Assembly (NCBI GenBank): GCA_024233085.1
Contig: JACKQC010000023.1
Span: 1 to 64,000 of the forward strand
Length of the DNA: 64,000 bases
Direction: 5' to 3'
Origin: Akkermansiaceae bacterium
GTDB taxonomy: Bacteria; Verrucomicrobiota; Verrucomicrobiia; Verrucomicrobiales; DEV007
Part shown: positions 41,427-50,100 of the stretch, piece after piece
Layout: every line of letters starts with the position of its first letter
How positions within the stretch are numbered: position 1 is the stretch's first letter
Made by a program: the position numbers and the translations under genes
The notes under the pieces: generated by a model
Database searches by the model: none
What the model saw: only the letters and a program-made list of their open reading frames with translations
Told to the model about the DNA's origin: nothing

Positions 41427-42623
41427 TCACGAAGCCCTGAAGCCTTCGACGGCGCGACGGTAGACTCCCTCCAGCACGCGAACCTGTCCGTCGCGCTCGA
41501 ATTTCGCCTCGACCGCCGCGCGCGCCGCGTTCCCCATCGCCCGCCAGGCGTCCGGATCGGCGGTGAGATCCAGCATGCGCTCGGCGAGCGCTTCCCAATC
41601 GTCCTCCTCGACCAACAGGCCGCTGACGCTGTCCTCGACCGCCTCCGGGATGCCGCCATGGCGGGTCGCCAGCACCGGCAGACCCGTGGCCATCGCCTCG
41701 AGCATCGCGTTCGGCACGCCCTCGCGATTGCCGTCCGCCCCCGTCCGGCTCGGATGGAGAAAGGCGTGCGCCCAGTCGTACTCGAGCCGCATCCGGGTCT
41801 CCTCGACAAAACCGCCGAAGGTCACCGCCGCGCGAATGTCCAGATCGTTGACCAGCCCGCGCAGGTCCGGCTCCAGCGGTCCATCGCCGAGAATCACGAG
41901 ATTCGCGGCGTGGAAGCGCTCCCGGAACCGAGCGAAGGCGCGCAGGGTCGTCTCGTGGCCCTTTTTTTCGATCAATCGACCCGTCTGCACGAAACGCCAG
42001 GCATCGCCCGGCGGCGGGTCGCGGTCGACCGGCGGCCAGTTTTCCAACGGTATGCCCGCGCGCTGGATCGTGATTTTTTCCCGGGGGCAACCGAGCGACT
42101 GAAGGTCGTTCGCCAGCGCCCGGGAACGCGCCAGGATGGCGTCGGCCCGATCGAACACTTCCGCCATCAGGGCGCGGTATTCCCCGTCGTCCAGACCGAC
42201 GCCGGCGTCGGCGCCGTGAAAGCTCACCACGATCGGGCAGGGGCGGCCCGCGATTCTCAACAGGGGCAGCAGGCTGACGGCGCTGTTGCCGAAATAGATG
42301 TGCAATACCGCCGCCTTTCGTCTCTCGAGCCGGACAAGGAGCGCCCGGGTTTCGGCGCCCGACAGCGTTTGCGCCCGCGACTTCGCGACGCGCCGCCGCC
42401 AGAAACGCCGCAGCTCGCGCCGCACCGCATTCGGCCGCGGCAACAGCTCCAGCCGTTCCGGCGGAAACGGGAAACGCCCCTCGTGCAGCCGCTTGCGGGT
42501 CAGCACCACCGGCTCGAACTCGCGCAGGCCGGTGATCTGGCGATGCACGTGCAGCATTTCCGCCGCCAGGTAAGTCGGGCAGTAACACGCCGCCACCGGC
42601 TTCGCTGGGTCGGGTCCGCTCAT
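41427..42623 (-). CDS. GT4-family glycosyltransferase
   Basis: This is a 398-residue GT-B glycosyltransferase. The N-terminal domain has the donor-side VVSFHGADAGVG segment. The C-terminal Rossmann half has FVQTGRLIEKKGHETTLRAF, LVILGDGPLE, FLHPSRTGADGNREGVPNAMLEAMATGLPVLATRHGGIPEAV split across the usual EX7E region (E of EGVPN and E of LEAMA), and LLVEEDDWEALAERM. The layout resembles colanic-acid type WcaL transferases, which add hexoses during surface polysaccharide assembly. It precedes the helicase gene, probably sharing a transcript, although their functions seem unrelated. A short gap of 45 bp separates it from the sulfatase end. Confidence 0.9.
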   Translation of the reverse strand: MSGPDPAKPVAACYCPTYLAAEMLHVHRQITGLREFEPVVLTRKRLHEGRFPFPPERLELLPRPNAVRRELRRFWRRRVAKSRAQTLSGAETRALLVRLERRKAAVLHIYFGNSAVSLLPLLRIAGRPCPIVVSFHGADAGVGLDDGEYRALMAEVFDRADAILARSRALANDLQSLGCPREKITIQRAGIPLENWPPVDRDPPPGDAWRFVQTGRLIEKKGHETTLRAFARFRERFHAANLVILGDGPLEPDLRGLVNDLDIRAAVTFGGFVEETRMRLEYDWAHAFLHPSRTGADGNREGVPNAMLEAMATGLPVLATRHGGIPEAVEDSVSGLLVEEDDWEALAERMLDLTADPDAWRAMGNAARAAVEAKFERDGQVRVLEGVYRRAVEGFRAS

Positions 42624-42668
42624 GGAAAGACGGCGAAATTACCCCGAAAACCGGCGCCGCGCACCCTC

Positions 42669-44189
42669 CTACTTCCCGTCCAGCACCGGGATCGCGAAGG
42701 TCTCGGAGGGCACGCGCTCGGATTTCATCAGGGCCTCGATTTTCGCGAGCACTTCGGGGTTTTCGGCGGCGAGATCCTTGGATTCCGATTCGTCGGCGAG
42801 CAGATCGTAGAGTTCGGTTTTCACCGCGATTTCGGCGCCCTTCTTTTTGCCCTTGGGTATCAGATCCTGCCGAACGCCCTTCCAGCGGTCGCCGAGCCAG
42901 ACCGCCTGCTGGCCGCCGTAGCCGGCGAATTCCCGGTACAGGAAATCGCGCCCGGCCTGCCCCTGGCCGAGCAGGGTGGGCGCGATGCTGACGCCGTCCG
43001 TGTTTCCCGGCGCCGTCGTCTTCGCGCTGATGAGGTCGAGCAGCGTGGGCAGCCAGTCCTCGAAACCGGTCACGAAATCCGACACGCCGCCCGCTTCGAC
43101 CTTGCCGGGCCAGCGAACGATCAGCGGCACGCGCACGCCGCCTTCATAGAGCGAGCCCTTGAGCCCGCGGAGATTCGCCACGCTGTCGAAGAACTCGAAG
43201 TCCACTTCCTTGTCCAGATGGGTGGTGCCGTTGTCCGAGGTGAAGACGACAATCGTGTCCTCGGCGAGGTGCAACTCGTCGAGCAGGTCCAGCACCTTGC
43301 CGACGTTCTTGTCCATCATCGAAATCATGGCCGCGTAGGCCGCGCGCGGCGTGAAATGCGGCGTGTAGCCGTGGCCGTCCTGGCGGGTGAAGGGCGGGTC
43401 GGTCCATTTTTCGGCGAGGTAGGGCGCCAGTTCCGCGTCCGGCACATGGAGCGCGACGTGCGGGATGATGGTCGGGTAATAGCAGAAAAACGGACCGTCC
43501 CGGTGGTCGCGGATGAATTGCAGGACCTGCTCGTTGATGCGCGCCGGCGCGTAGTCCTGACCCTTGAAAAGGTCGTAGCCGCGGGGGTCGTTCGGATCGG
43601 CGCCGTCGGCGAGCGAGGCGTGGCCCGGGATGGGCGGCACATTGCCGAGGGGGTATTTGGTGTCGTTGTCCCACAACGTTTCGGGATAGTAACTGTGCGC
43701 GTGCGACTGGCAGTTGTAGCCAAAAAAGCGGTCGAAACCCTGCTTCAGCGGGCTGCCGGTCGATTGCATGTTTCCCAGGCCCCATTTGCCGAAGGCGCCG
43801 GTGGCGTAGCCTTCCCGCCGGAGAATTTCGGCGATCGTGACCTCCTCCGCCGGAAGCGGGTGCTGGCCCTCCGGCTCGCCGAGCGGAATCATCGAGCGGT
43901 TGTTGCGGACCTCGGCGTGACCGGGATGCTTGCCCGTCATCAGAACGCAGCGCGACGGCGCGCAGACGGCGTTGCCGCAGTAGTTTCGGGTGAAACGCAT
44001 GCCCTGCGCCGCGAGGGCGTCGATCCGCGGCGTGCGGATTTTGGCCTGCCCGTAGCAGCCCAGCTCCGCGTAGCCGAGATCGTCGGCCATGATGAAGACG
44101 ATGTTCGGCATGCCGGCGGCGCGGGCGACCGTCGAAAACGCGAGGGCGACAGCGACGGCGCCGAGGTGAAGAATTCGCGGGAACTTCAT
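42669..44189 (-). CDS. Secreted type I sulfatase (arylsulfatase family)
   Basis: This 506-residue enzyme has a signal peptide (MKFPRILHLGAVAVALAFSTVARA). The formylglycine site is C76-A-P-S-R with CVLMTGKHPGH behind it (CxPSRxxLxTG). The metal site shows in MADDLGY near the start and in VFTSDNG further on. It would hydrolyse sulfate esters of algal or host glycans, which PVC bacteria consume. Activation needs the sulfatase-modifying enzyme, which is not in this window. A cluster of oxidoreductase, DUF1501, cytochrome and DUF4838 genes follows upstream on the same strand. A repeat hairpin lies between this gene and the oxidoreductase. Confidence 0.95.
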   Translation of the reverse strand: MKFPRILHLGAVAVALAFSTVARAAGMPNIVFIMADDLGYAELGCYGQAKIRTPRIDALAAQGMRFTRNYCGNAVCAPSRCVLMTGKHPGHAEVRNNRSMIPLGEPEGQHPLPAEEVTIAEILRREGYATGAFGKWGLGNMQSTGSPLKQGFDRFFGYNCQSHAHSYYPETLWDNDTKYPLGNVPPIPGHASLADGADPNDPRGYDLFKGQDYAPARINEQVLQFIRDHRDGPFFCYYPTIIPHVALHVPDAELAPYLAEKWTDPPFTRQDGHGYTPHFTPRAAYAAMISMMDKNVGKVLDLLDELHLAEDTIVVFTSDNGTTHLDKEVDFEFFDSVANLRGLKGSLYEGGVRVPLIVRWPGKVEAGGVSDFVTGFEDWLPTLLDLISAKTTAPGNTDGVSIAPTLLGQGQAGRDFLYREFAGYGGQQAVWLGDRWKGVRQDLIPKGKKKGAEIAVKTELYDLLADESESKDLAAENPEVLAKIEALMKSERVPSETFAIPVLDGK

Positions 44190-44258
44190 CCCTCGTCTTT
44201 ATCGCGGACGGTCCGGGACCGCAACCCCGCGAACCCGGCGTCCGAATCGGGGCCGACC

Positions 44259-44291
44259 CAACAGGGTTAGGTCAGGGAGTCAACCCTGTCT
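44259..44291. repeat. Inverted pair of the 22-bp-pitch repeat
   Basis: CAACAGGGTTA (44259-44269) and CAACCCTGTCT (44281-44291) are 22 bp apart. On the minus strand the pair begins 11 bp after the stop of the Gfo/Idh/MocA gene and lies about 70 bp before the sulfatase start. Slight decay at the outer ends makes this the least perfect pair, but pitch is unchanged. Confidence 0.8.
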
Positions 44292-44302
44292 GGTGGCCTC
44301 CC

Positions 44303-45691
44303 CTACCCGATGGCGGGCGGGGCGAATCCGTCGCGGTAGGTCCGGGAGAGGAGTTGCGCGTTGGCCTCGTCGTGGTTGGTGAAGCGATAGTTTTCGCCGT
44401 CCCAGTGCAGTTCCGTCTCGGGAAAACGGGTCGCCTTGGCCGCCAGCAGGGCGGGCTCGGTGATGCGGGAGCCGATGTCCCACGGCGTCCAGAGCGGTTT
44501 CACGTTGCCGAGGCAGCAGTCGGCCCAGTCTTTCCAGTGATCGCGCGGCTCGACTTCGGGCAGCGGCTCGTTTTCGACGAGCTTGCCTTTTCGGTAGATC
44601 TCCATGTTGCCGCCCGGCTCGAGCAGCAGGGCGCCGTCCTCGCAGACGATCATGGTGCAGGTGCCGGTGATTTTCGACACCGGCAGGCCGAGCGCGGCAA
44701 ACGAGGGGCGGATGCCGCTGTCGTTGTAGTGGAGCACGAAACGGTCGCTCGCGCAGCGGTCGCCGACGCCGGTGTAGGTGAGGGTGGCCTCGTTGTGGCC
44801 GGAATGACAGGCGCCCGCCGGCTTCGGTGTGTTGGTCTGGACGGCGGCCGGCGCGGGGAGGTCGTAGGCGAAATAGAGGACGTCGATGAGATGACAGCCC
44901 CAGTCGGCCAGCATGCCGCCGCCGGTTTTCCAATAGGTGCGCCAGCGCCGCGGATGAATCTCCTCGGTGTAGGGCATGGGCTCGGTGAGGGGGCCGTTCC
45001 AGAGATCCCAGTTCACGGTTTCCGGAACGGGCCGGGCCGGGGGCATCTCGCTCCAGGGATCGACGAAATAGGTGCCGTGGCTCATGCCGCCGGTCCAGAT
45101 GTGGGCCTCGACGGGGCGGCCGAGCCGGTTGGTTTTCAGCAGCTCGACGGCCTGCATGCGTCCGGCGAAACAGGCGCGCTGGTTGCCCATCTGGGTGTGA
45201 AGGCCGGGATTGGCGGCGAGGGCCTCGCGAATGGCGCGGAGTTCGGACAGTTGCTGAACGAGGGGTTTCTGGCCGTAGGCGTGTTTCCCGTGCTTGAGCG
45301 CGGTCACCATCATGGGGCAGTGGTGGAAATCCGGGGTGTCGACGATGACGGCGTCGAATTGGTCGAGCCGGTTGGCGAAGGCCTCGCGGTAGTCGGCCAC
45401 GCGCCAGGCATCGGGATGGTCTTTTTCGACGGCGGCAAACGCGGACTGGTCGATGTCGCAGAAGCCGGCGAACTCGACCATGGGGTGACCCTTGAGTCCC
45501 TTGCGCTGCATGGCGCCGATCCCGCTGACGCCGATCTGGAAGATGCGGAGTCGGCTGTTCTTGTTCGTCGCGGCGCGGACGGCGGCGGGGTTGGAAAAGA
45601 GGGCGCCGACGCCGAGCGCGGCGGTGGATTTCAGGAAATGGCGGCGGCTGGCGGCCGGGGTTTCGGCGTTCGAGCGGGGAGAGGCTTTCAT
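44303..45691 (-). CDS. Tat-exported Gfo/Idh/MocA oxidoreductase
   Basis: This is a 462-residue NAD(P)-dependent oxidoreductase. The Tat signal is ASRRHFLKSTAALGVGALF (SRRxFLK type, about residues 14-33). The Rossmann dinucleotide fold begins LRIFQIGVSGIGAMQRKG, with a GxGxxG variant; the usual EKP motif appears as YGQKPLV, where Gln replaces Glu. WKTGGGMLADWGCHLIDVLYF provides the conserved active-site HLID. Exported members of this family in Verrucomicrobiota are thought to act on sugars such as 3-keto glycosides. The ATG is picked by the Tat motif. It follows the DUF1501 gene by 73 bp on the same strand. Confidence 0.9.
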   Translation of the reverse strand: MKASPRSNAETPAASRRHFLKSTAALGVGALFSNPAAVRAATNKNSRLRIFQIGVSGIGAMQRKGLKGHPMVEFAGFCDIDQSAFAAVEKDHPDAWRVADYREAFANRLDQFDAVIVDTPDFHHCPMMVTALKHGKHAYGQKPLVQQLSELRAIREALAANPGLHTQMGNQRACFAGRMQAVELLKTNRLGRPVEAHIWTGGMSHGTYFVDPWSEMPPARPVPETVNWDLWNGPLTEPMPYTEEIHPRRWRTYWKTGGGMLADWGCHLIDVLYFAYDLPAPAAVQTNTPKPAGACHSGHNEATLTYTGVGDRCASDRFVLHYNDSGIRPSFAALGLPVSKITGTCTMIVCEDGALLLEPGGNMEIYRKGKLVENEPLPEVEPRDHWKDWADCCLGNVKPLWTPWDIGSRITEPALLAAKATRFPETELHWDGENYRFTNHDEANAQLLSRTYRDGFAPPAIG

Positions 45692-45764
45692 GCCGCCACG
45701 GTAGCAGGCCCCGGGCCGCGAATCGAGCCCGGTGTGCTGGCGTTTTCGAGGGGGACTCGCGGCG

Positions 45765-47153
45765 TCACGCCACGACGGGGCGCACGACCTCGCCCTCCAG
45801 ATCGGTGAGGCGGAAATCCCGGCCGGCGTAGCGATAGGTGAGGCGTTTGTGGTCGATGCCGAGCAGGTGAAGGATGGTGGCGTGCAGATCGTGGACGGAA
45901 ACGGGGTCCTCGACCGCGCGGAAACCGAACTCGTCGGTGGCGCCGTGAACGGTGCCGCCCCGGATGCCGCCGCCGGCCATCCAGAGGGAGAATCCCCAGT
46001 GGTTGTGATCGCGCCCGAGCGTCGCGCCGCCGCCGGAGGTGCCGAGTTCGACGGTCGGGGTGCGGCCGAATTCTCCTGAGCAAACGATGAGGGTCTCGTC
46101 GAGCAGGCCGCGCTGATCGAGGTCGGTGATGAGGGCGGCGAGTCCCTGGTCGCATTCGGAGGCGACCTTGCGATGGGCCGACTGGATGTTGTTGTGACTG
46201 TCCCAGGGCTGGCTGCTGCCGTGCCAGGTCTGGACAAAGCGGACCCCGCGCTCGACGAGCCGGCGCGCCATGAGGAGCTGGCGATTCTGCGGGCCTTCGC
46301 CATACATCTCGCGGATGTGAAGCGGTTCGCGGTCGATGTCGAAGGCGTCGGTGGCCTCGACCTGCATGCGGTAGGCCAGCTCGAAGGACTCGATGCGCGC
46401 CTCCAGCGCGGCTTCGCCGGGGTGGTCATCGAGATGCCGGGCGTTGATCCGCCGGAGCAGGTCGAACTGGCGCCGCTGCTCGCCGTCCTCGAGCCGGGCG
46501 TTGCGCAGGTGCGGGATGAGCTTTTTCGGGTCCGCCTGGGAGGTGTCGATGAGGGTGCCCTGGTGGACGCCGGGCAGGAAGGCCGAGCGCCAATTGTTCG
46601 TGCCGCCGACGGGGAGTCCGCCGGGGCAGAGGACGACAAAGCCGGGCAGGTTTCGATTCTCGGATCCCATGCCCCAGTTCAGCCACGAACCGAGGCTGGG
46701 ACGGACGAGGCGCTGGTGACCGGAATTCAGAAGCATCAGCGACAGCTCGTGGCTGGGCAGCTCCGCGTGCATCGAGCGAATGACCGCCATCTTGTCCACG
46801 CAGCGGGAGAGGCGCGGGAAAATGTCGCTCACGGGGATGCCGCTCCGGCCGTGTCGCCTGAACTCGAAGGGCGAGGGCAGGGCGACACCGGTGCGGCGCT
46901 CGGTCTGGAGGTTCTCGAAGGGCAACTCCTGGCCGCCGCGCCGGGTCAGCTCCGGCTTCGGATCGAAGGTATCCACCTGCGACATCCCCCCGTTCAGGAA
47001 GACGTGAATCACCGATCTCGCCCCGCCGGGAAAATGGACGCCCGCCCGCGCCTCGCTGCCGAGCATGCCGGCCAGCGCCAGCGACCCGAAGCCGAGCCCG
47101 CTCCGCCGGAGGAAGCGGCGCCGCGACAGGGTTCGTTCGAGGGTCTCGTCCAT
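45765..47153 (-). CDS. DUF1501 protein (Tat-exported)
   Basis: This 462-residue protein belongs to the DUF1501 family, which is confined largely to PVC and related bacteria. The Tat motif SRRRFLRRSGLGFGSLALAG begins near residue 10. Typical family stretches are VIHVFLNGGMSQVDTFDPKPEL, MAVIRSMHAELPSHELSLMLLN, GSWLNWGMGSENRNLPGFVVL and GEFGRTPTVE. The fold resembles alkaline phosphatase/sulfatase. The gene starts 8 bp after the PSD1 cytochrome gene ends. This pair is almost always adjacent in PVC genomes. The pair is thought to belong to large extracellular polysaccharide-degrading or electron-transfer complexes, but its biochemical role is unknown. Confidence 0.92.
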   Translation of the reverse strand: MDETLERTLSRRRFLRRSGLGFGSLALAGMLGSEARAGVHFPGGARSVIHVFLNGGMSQVDTFDPKPELTRRGGQELPFENLQTERRTGVALPSPFEFRRHGRSGIPVSDIFPRLSRCVDKMAVIRSMHAELPSHELSLMLLNSGHQRLVRPSLGSWLNWGMGSENRNLPGFVVLCPGGLPVGGTNNWRSAFLPGVHQGTLIDTSQADPKKLIPHLRNARLEDGEQRRQFDLLRRINARHLDDHPGEAALEARIESFELAYRMQVEATDAFDIDREPLHIREMYGEGPQNRQLLMARRLVERGVRFVQTWHGSSQPWDSHNNIQSAHRKVASECDQGLAALITDLDQRGLLDETLIVCSGEFGRTPTVELGTSGGGATLGRDHNHWGFSLWMAGGGIRGGTVHGATDEFGFRAVEDPVSVHDLHATILHLLGIDHKRLTYRYAGRDFRLTDLEGEVVRPVVA

Positions 47154-47161
47154 GGGAAAAA

Positions 47162-50023
47162 TCAGTCGATGAAGTTGAATTCGTTGGAGGCCAGCAGCGC
47201 GTGCGCCAGGCGGGCCCAGGCGGCGCCGACATTTTCCGAGCTTTTCAGGAATTCTTTCGCGAGCGCGACTTCCTCCGGTTCCGGCGCCCGGCGGAACACG
47301 CGCCGGTAGAGGCGCGCGACGCGGTCCTCCTCCGAGGCGGCGTCCCGGATCTCGGGCGACTTCACCAGCGCTTCGGCCCGGTCCTGAATGAAGGCGGAGT
47401 TCAGCGCGAACAGCGTCTGCTGCGGCACGGTGGTCTCGGCGCGCTTCACGGTGCAGGCGCTGGGATTGGGGCCGTCGAAGGTGGCCGACATCGGTGAAAT
47501 GACGTCCCGGTTGACGAAGGCGTAAACGCTGCGCCGCGCGATGACCTGATCGCCCTTTTCCTCGAAAGGCTGGCCGCCGCGCCGCGCCGCCGGTGTCCAC
47601 TCGCCGCTCACCTCGAGGAGGGTGTCGCGCATGGCTTCCAGTTCGAGCCGCCGCACCGGCATGCGCCAGAGCAGCCGGTTGTCGGGATCCTGGCTCCGGG
47701 CGTCCGGGTTTTCCCTCGAATCCTGCCGATAGGCCGCCGAGAGCATGAGGCGCCGGTGAAGCTTTTTCAACGACCAGCCGTCCTCGAGGAAACGCGCGGC
47801 GAGGTGGTCGAGCAACTCGGGATGGGTCGGCGGGTCGCCGCGCGAGCCAAAGTCGTCCGGCGTGCGCACCAGGCCCCGCCCGAAATGCCGCCGCCACACC
47901 CAGTTGACGATCACGCGCCGCGTCAGCGGATTTACCGGATCCACGATGGCCCGGGCGAGGGCTAGCCTGCGCTGGCCGTCGGGAAATACGGGGGGATTCC
48001 CTCCGGCGACCACGCTGAGGAAATGCGGCCGCACCGCCTCGCCGCGGGCGACGGGATTTCCCCTCAGCAGGACGAAAGAGGGCTCGGGCTGAGCGTCCTC
48101 CCGCAGGGTCATCGAGCGAGGAGGCGCGGTGGGCGCCAGGTTGAGACCGTGGATGGCGTTGAGGGTGCCGGCGACCGAATCGCGCACGCCCCGGTTGAGC
48201 ATCGTGAGGTTCCCGGGGTCCCCGGCGAAGTCGAGCGAGGTGGGCGATTCGGGGTCGTAAAGATGACGCCGCAACTGCCGCTCGATGGCGCTGTTGACGG
48301 TGCGGTGCGCGGGGTCCAGATCGGGAACCACCTTTCCACCGGGCGCCGCCTCCGACGAGGCGTCCAGCAGCGAGGTCAGCCAGTCGCGGTGCGTTTTCGC
48401 GAAAACCTCGCCGTAAACGTCCGCCACGGCCACGAAAGACCCGGGTTTCGCCGCGGCGAGGGCGTCGAGAACACGCGGATTCCATTTCGGAGCGCCGGTG
48501 GACAGCTGATGCTCGGCCGCGAAGGCCTTCGGGTCGCCGTTTTCGGCGGTCAGCTTTTCCACGAGCGTCACGCACTGGGCCGCGAAATCCGGCGCTTCCC
48601 GGATTTTCCCGAGCCGGTGCCAGGGACCGAAGACGGGATCGTTCTCGTCGCGGGCGGCGAGATAGCGGCGCCAGCGCTCGAGGACGACGGGCCGCGGGTC
48701 GTCGGTGCGGTAGGAGAGAAAGGTCGTCGAGGTATCCTGTTCGGGCGTGCCTTTGGCCAGTTCGCGCAGGTAGAGCCCGACCTGCATTCGCAACCGCCCG
48801 CGCATCACGTCGCCCTGCTCGCGGACGATGTCGTCGCGGAGGGACTTGCGTTTGGCCAGTTCGGCTTGGTAGGAGGGATCGACCTCCGGGGAACCCACCA
48901 GCGGAAACTCGTTCGGCTCATGGCTGCCGGCGAGCGCGGCGTGGAGCGCGTAGTAGTCGGCGGTCGGAATGGGGTCGAACTTGTGATCGTGACAGCGGGC
49001 GCAGCTCACAGTGAGGCCCTGCAGGCCGCGGGAGATGACGTCGATCCGGTCGTCCAGCACATCGTGCCGGTTGCGGTATTGCCTTCCCACGGTGAGAAAG
49101 CCGAGCGCGGCGAGGGCGGGATCGTTTTCCTCCAGGCCGATCTGATCGGCCGCCAGTTGCTCGGTCACGAACCGATCGTAGGCCAGATCGGCATTGAAGG
49201 CGGCGATCACATAGTCCCGGTAGGTGTAGGAAAACGGAAAGCGGGTGAATCCGATGGCGCTCGCTCCGTGGGTGTCGGCGTAACGCGCCAGGTCCAGCCA
49301 GTGACGTCCCCAGCGCTCGCCGTAGGCGGGCGAAGCGAGGAGCCGGTCGACCACATCGGCGAAGGCCTCGGCGTCCGGGCGCGGATCGGCGACAAAGGCG
49401 CTCACCTCCTCCCAGGTCGGCGGCAGGCCGGTCAGGTCGTGGGTGGCACGTCGAATGAGTCGCCCCCGCGTCGCCGGAGGCGAAAAGGTCAGGCCCCGTT
49501 CCTCCAGCCGGGCGAGGAGAAAACGGTCGATGTCAGAAAGCGCGTCCTCACCCTTTCCGGCATCGGGTGGCCGGCGGTCTTCGACGGGACGAAAGGCCCA
49601 GTGACTTTCGTAGCGGGCGCCCTGGGCGATCCAGTCGCGGAGGGCGTCTCGCTGGGCGGCGGTGAGCGTTTTTCCACTGTCGGGTGGCGGCATCACTTCG
49701 TCGGGATCCGTCGCGTCGATTCGGGAAACGAGGAGGCTGGTTTCCGGATTTCCGGGGGCGACGGCATGCTTTCCCTCGCCGAGATCCCGGGTCGCGCCGT
49801 CCTCCGAATCGAGCCGCAGGCCCGCCTTGCGCTCCGCCGCGTCGGGACCGTGACAGGCGAAACAATGATCCGAAAGGATCGGCCGGATGTCGCGATTGAA
49901 ATCGACATCGGCCCGGACCGGAGACGCCGGAAACGTGACGCCGATCAACCCCACGCCGGCGAGCCCTCGCCAGCGGGAGATCGTCGACACGCGCCGGGCG
50001 CCCGGTTGGCCTTTCCGCATCAT
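47162..50023 (-). CDS. PSD1/DUF1549/DUF1553 planctomycete-type cytochrome
   Basis: This 953-residue exported protein carries an N-terminal c-type heme domain (PSD1 type): CFACH at residues 54-58 after a signal region ending SPVRA. The DUF1549 domain follows (DRFLLARLEERGL, ESHWAF). Then comes a second CxxCH (CARCHDHKFDP, near 338), which is also usual in this family. The DUF1553 domain occupies the C-terminal third (DDFGSRGDPPTHPELLDHLA and VPQQTLFALNS). Two successive ATGs start it and either could be used. It probably works with the DUF1501 protein 8 bp downstream as an envelope redox or glycan-processing unit. Confidence 0.93.
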   Translation of the reverse strand: MMRKGQPGARRVSTISRWRGLAGVGLIGVTFPASPVRADVDFNRDIRPILSDHCFACHGPDAAERKAGLRLDSEDGATRDLGEGKHAVAPGNPETSLLVSRIDATDPDEVMPPPDSGKTLTAAQRDALRDWIAQGARYESHWAFRPVEDRRPPDAGKGEDALSDIDRFLLARLEERGLTFSPPATRGRLIRRATHDLTGLPPTWEEVSAFVADPRPDAEAFADVVDRLLASPAYGERWGRHWLDLARYADTHGASAIGFTRFPFSYTYRDYVIAAFNADLAYDRFVTEQLAADQIGLEENDPALAALGFLTVGRQYRNRHDVLDDRIDVISRGLQGLTVSCARCHDHKFDPIPTADYYALHAALAGSHEPNEFPLVGSPEVDPSYQAELAKRKSLRDDIVREQGDVMRGRLRMQVGLYLRELAKGTPEQDTSTTFLSYRTDDPRPVVLERWRRYLAARDENDPVFGPWHRLGKIREAPDFAAQCVTLVEKLTAENGDPKAFAAEHQLSTGAPKWNPRVLDALAAAKPGSFVAVADVYGEVFAKTHRDWLTSLLDASSEAAPGGKVVPDLDPAHRTVNSAIERQLRRHLYDPESPTSLDFAGDPGNLTMLNRGVRDSVAGTLNAIHGLNLAPTAPPRSMTLREDAQPEPSFVLLRGNPVARGEAVRPHFLSVVAGGNPPVFPDGQRRLALARAIVDPVNPLTRRVIVNWVWRRHFGRGLVRTPDDFGSRGDPPTHPELLDHLAARFLEDGWSLKKLHRRLMLSAAYRQDSRENPDARSQDPDNRLLWRMPVRRLELEAMRDTLLEVSGEWTPAARRGGQPFEEKGDQVIARRSVYAFVNRDVISPMSATFDGPNPSACTVKRAETTVPQQTLFALNSAFIQDRAEALVKSPEIRDAASEEDRVARLYRRVFRRAPEPEEVALAKEFLKSSENVGAAWARLAHALLASNEFNFID

Positions 50024-50100
50024 GCCGGCAATTTTAGCGGATTGCGCCTCATGCGTCCCATCACGGGATGGCGCGGGGCGGCGGAACGGATTCATCGGCG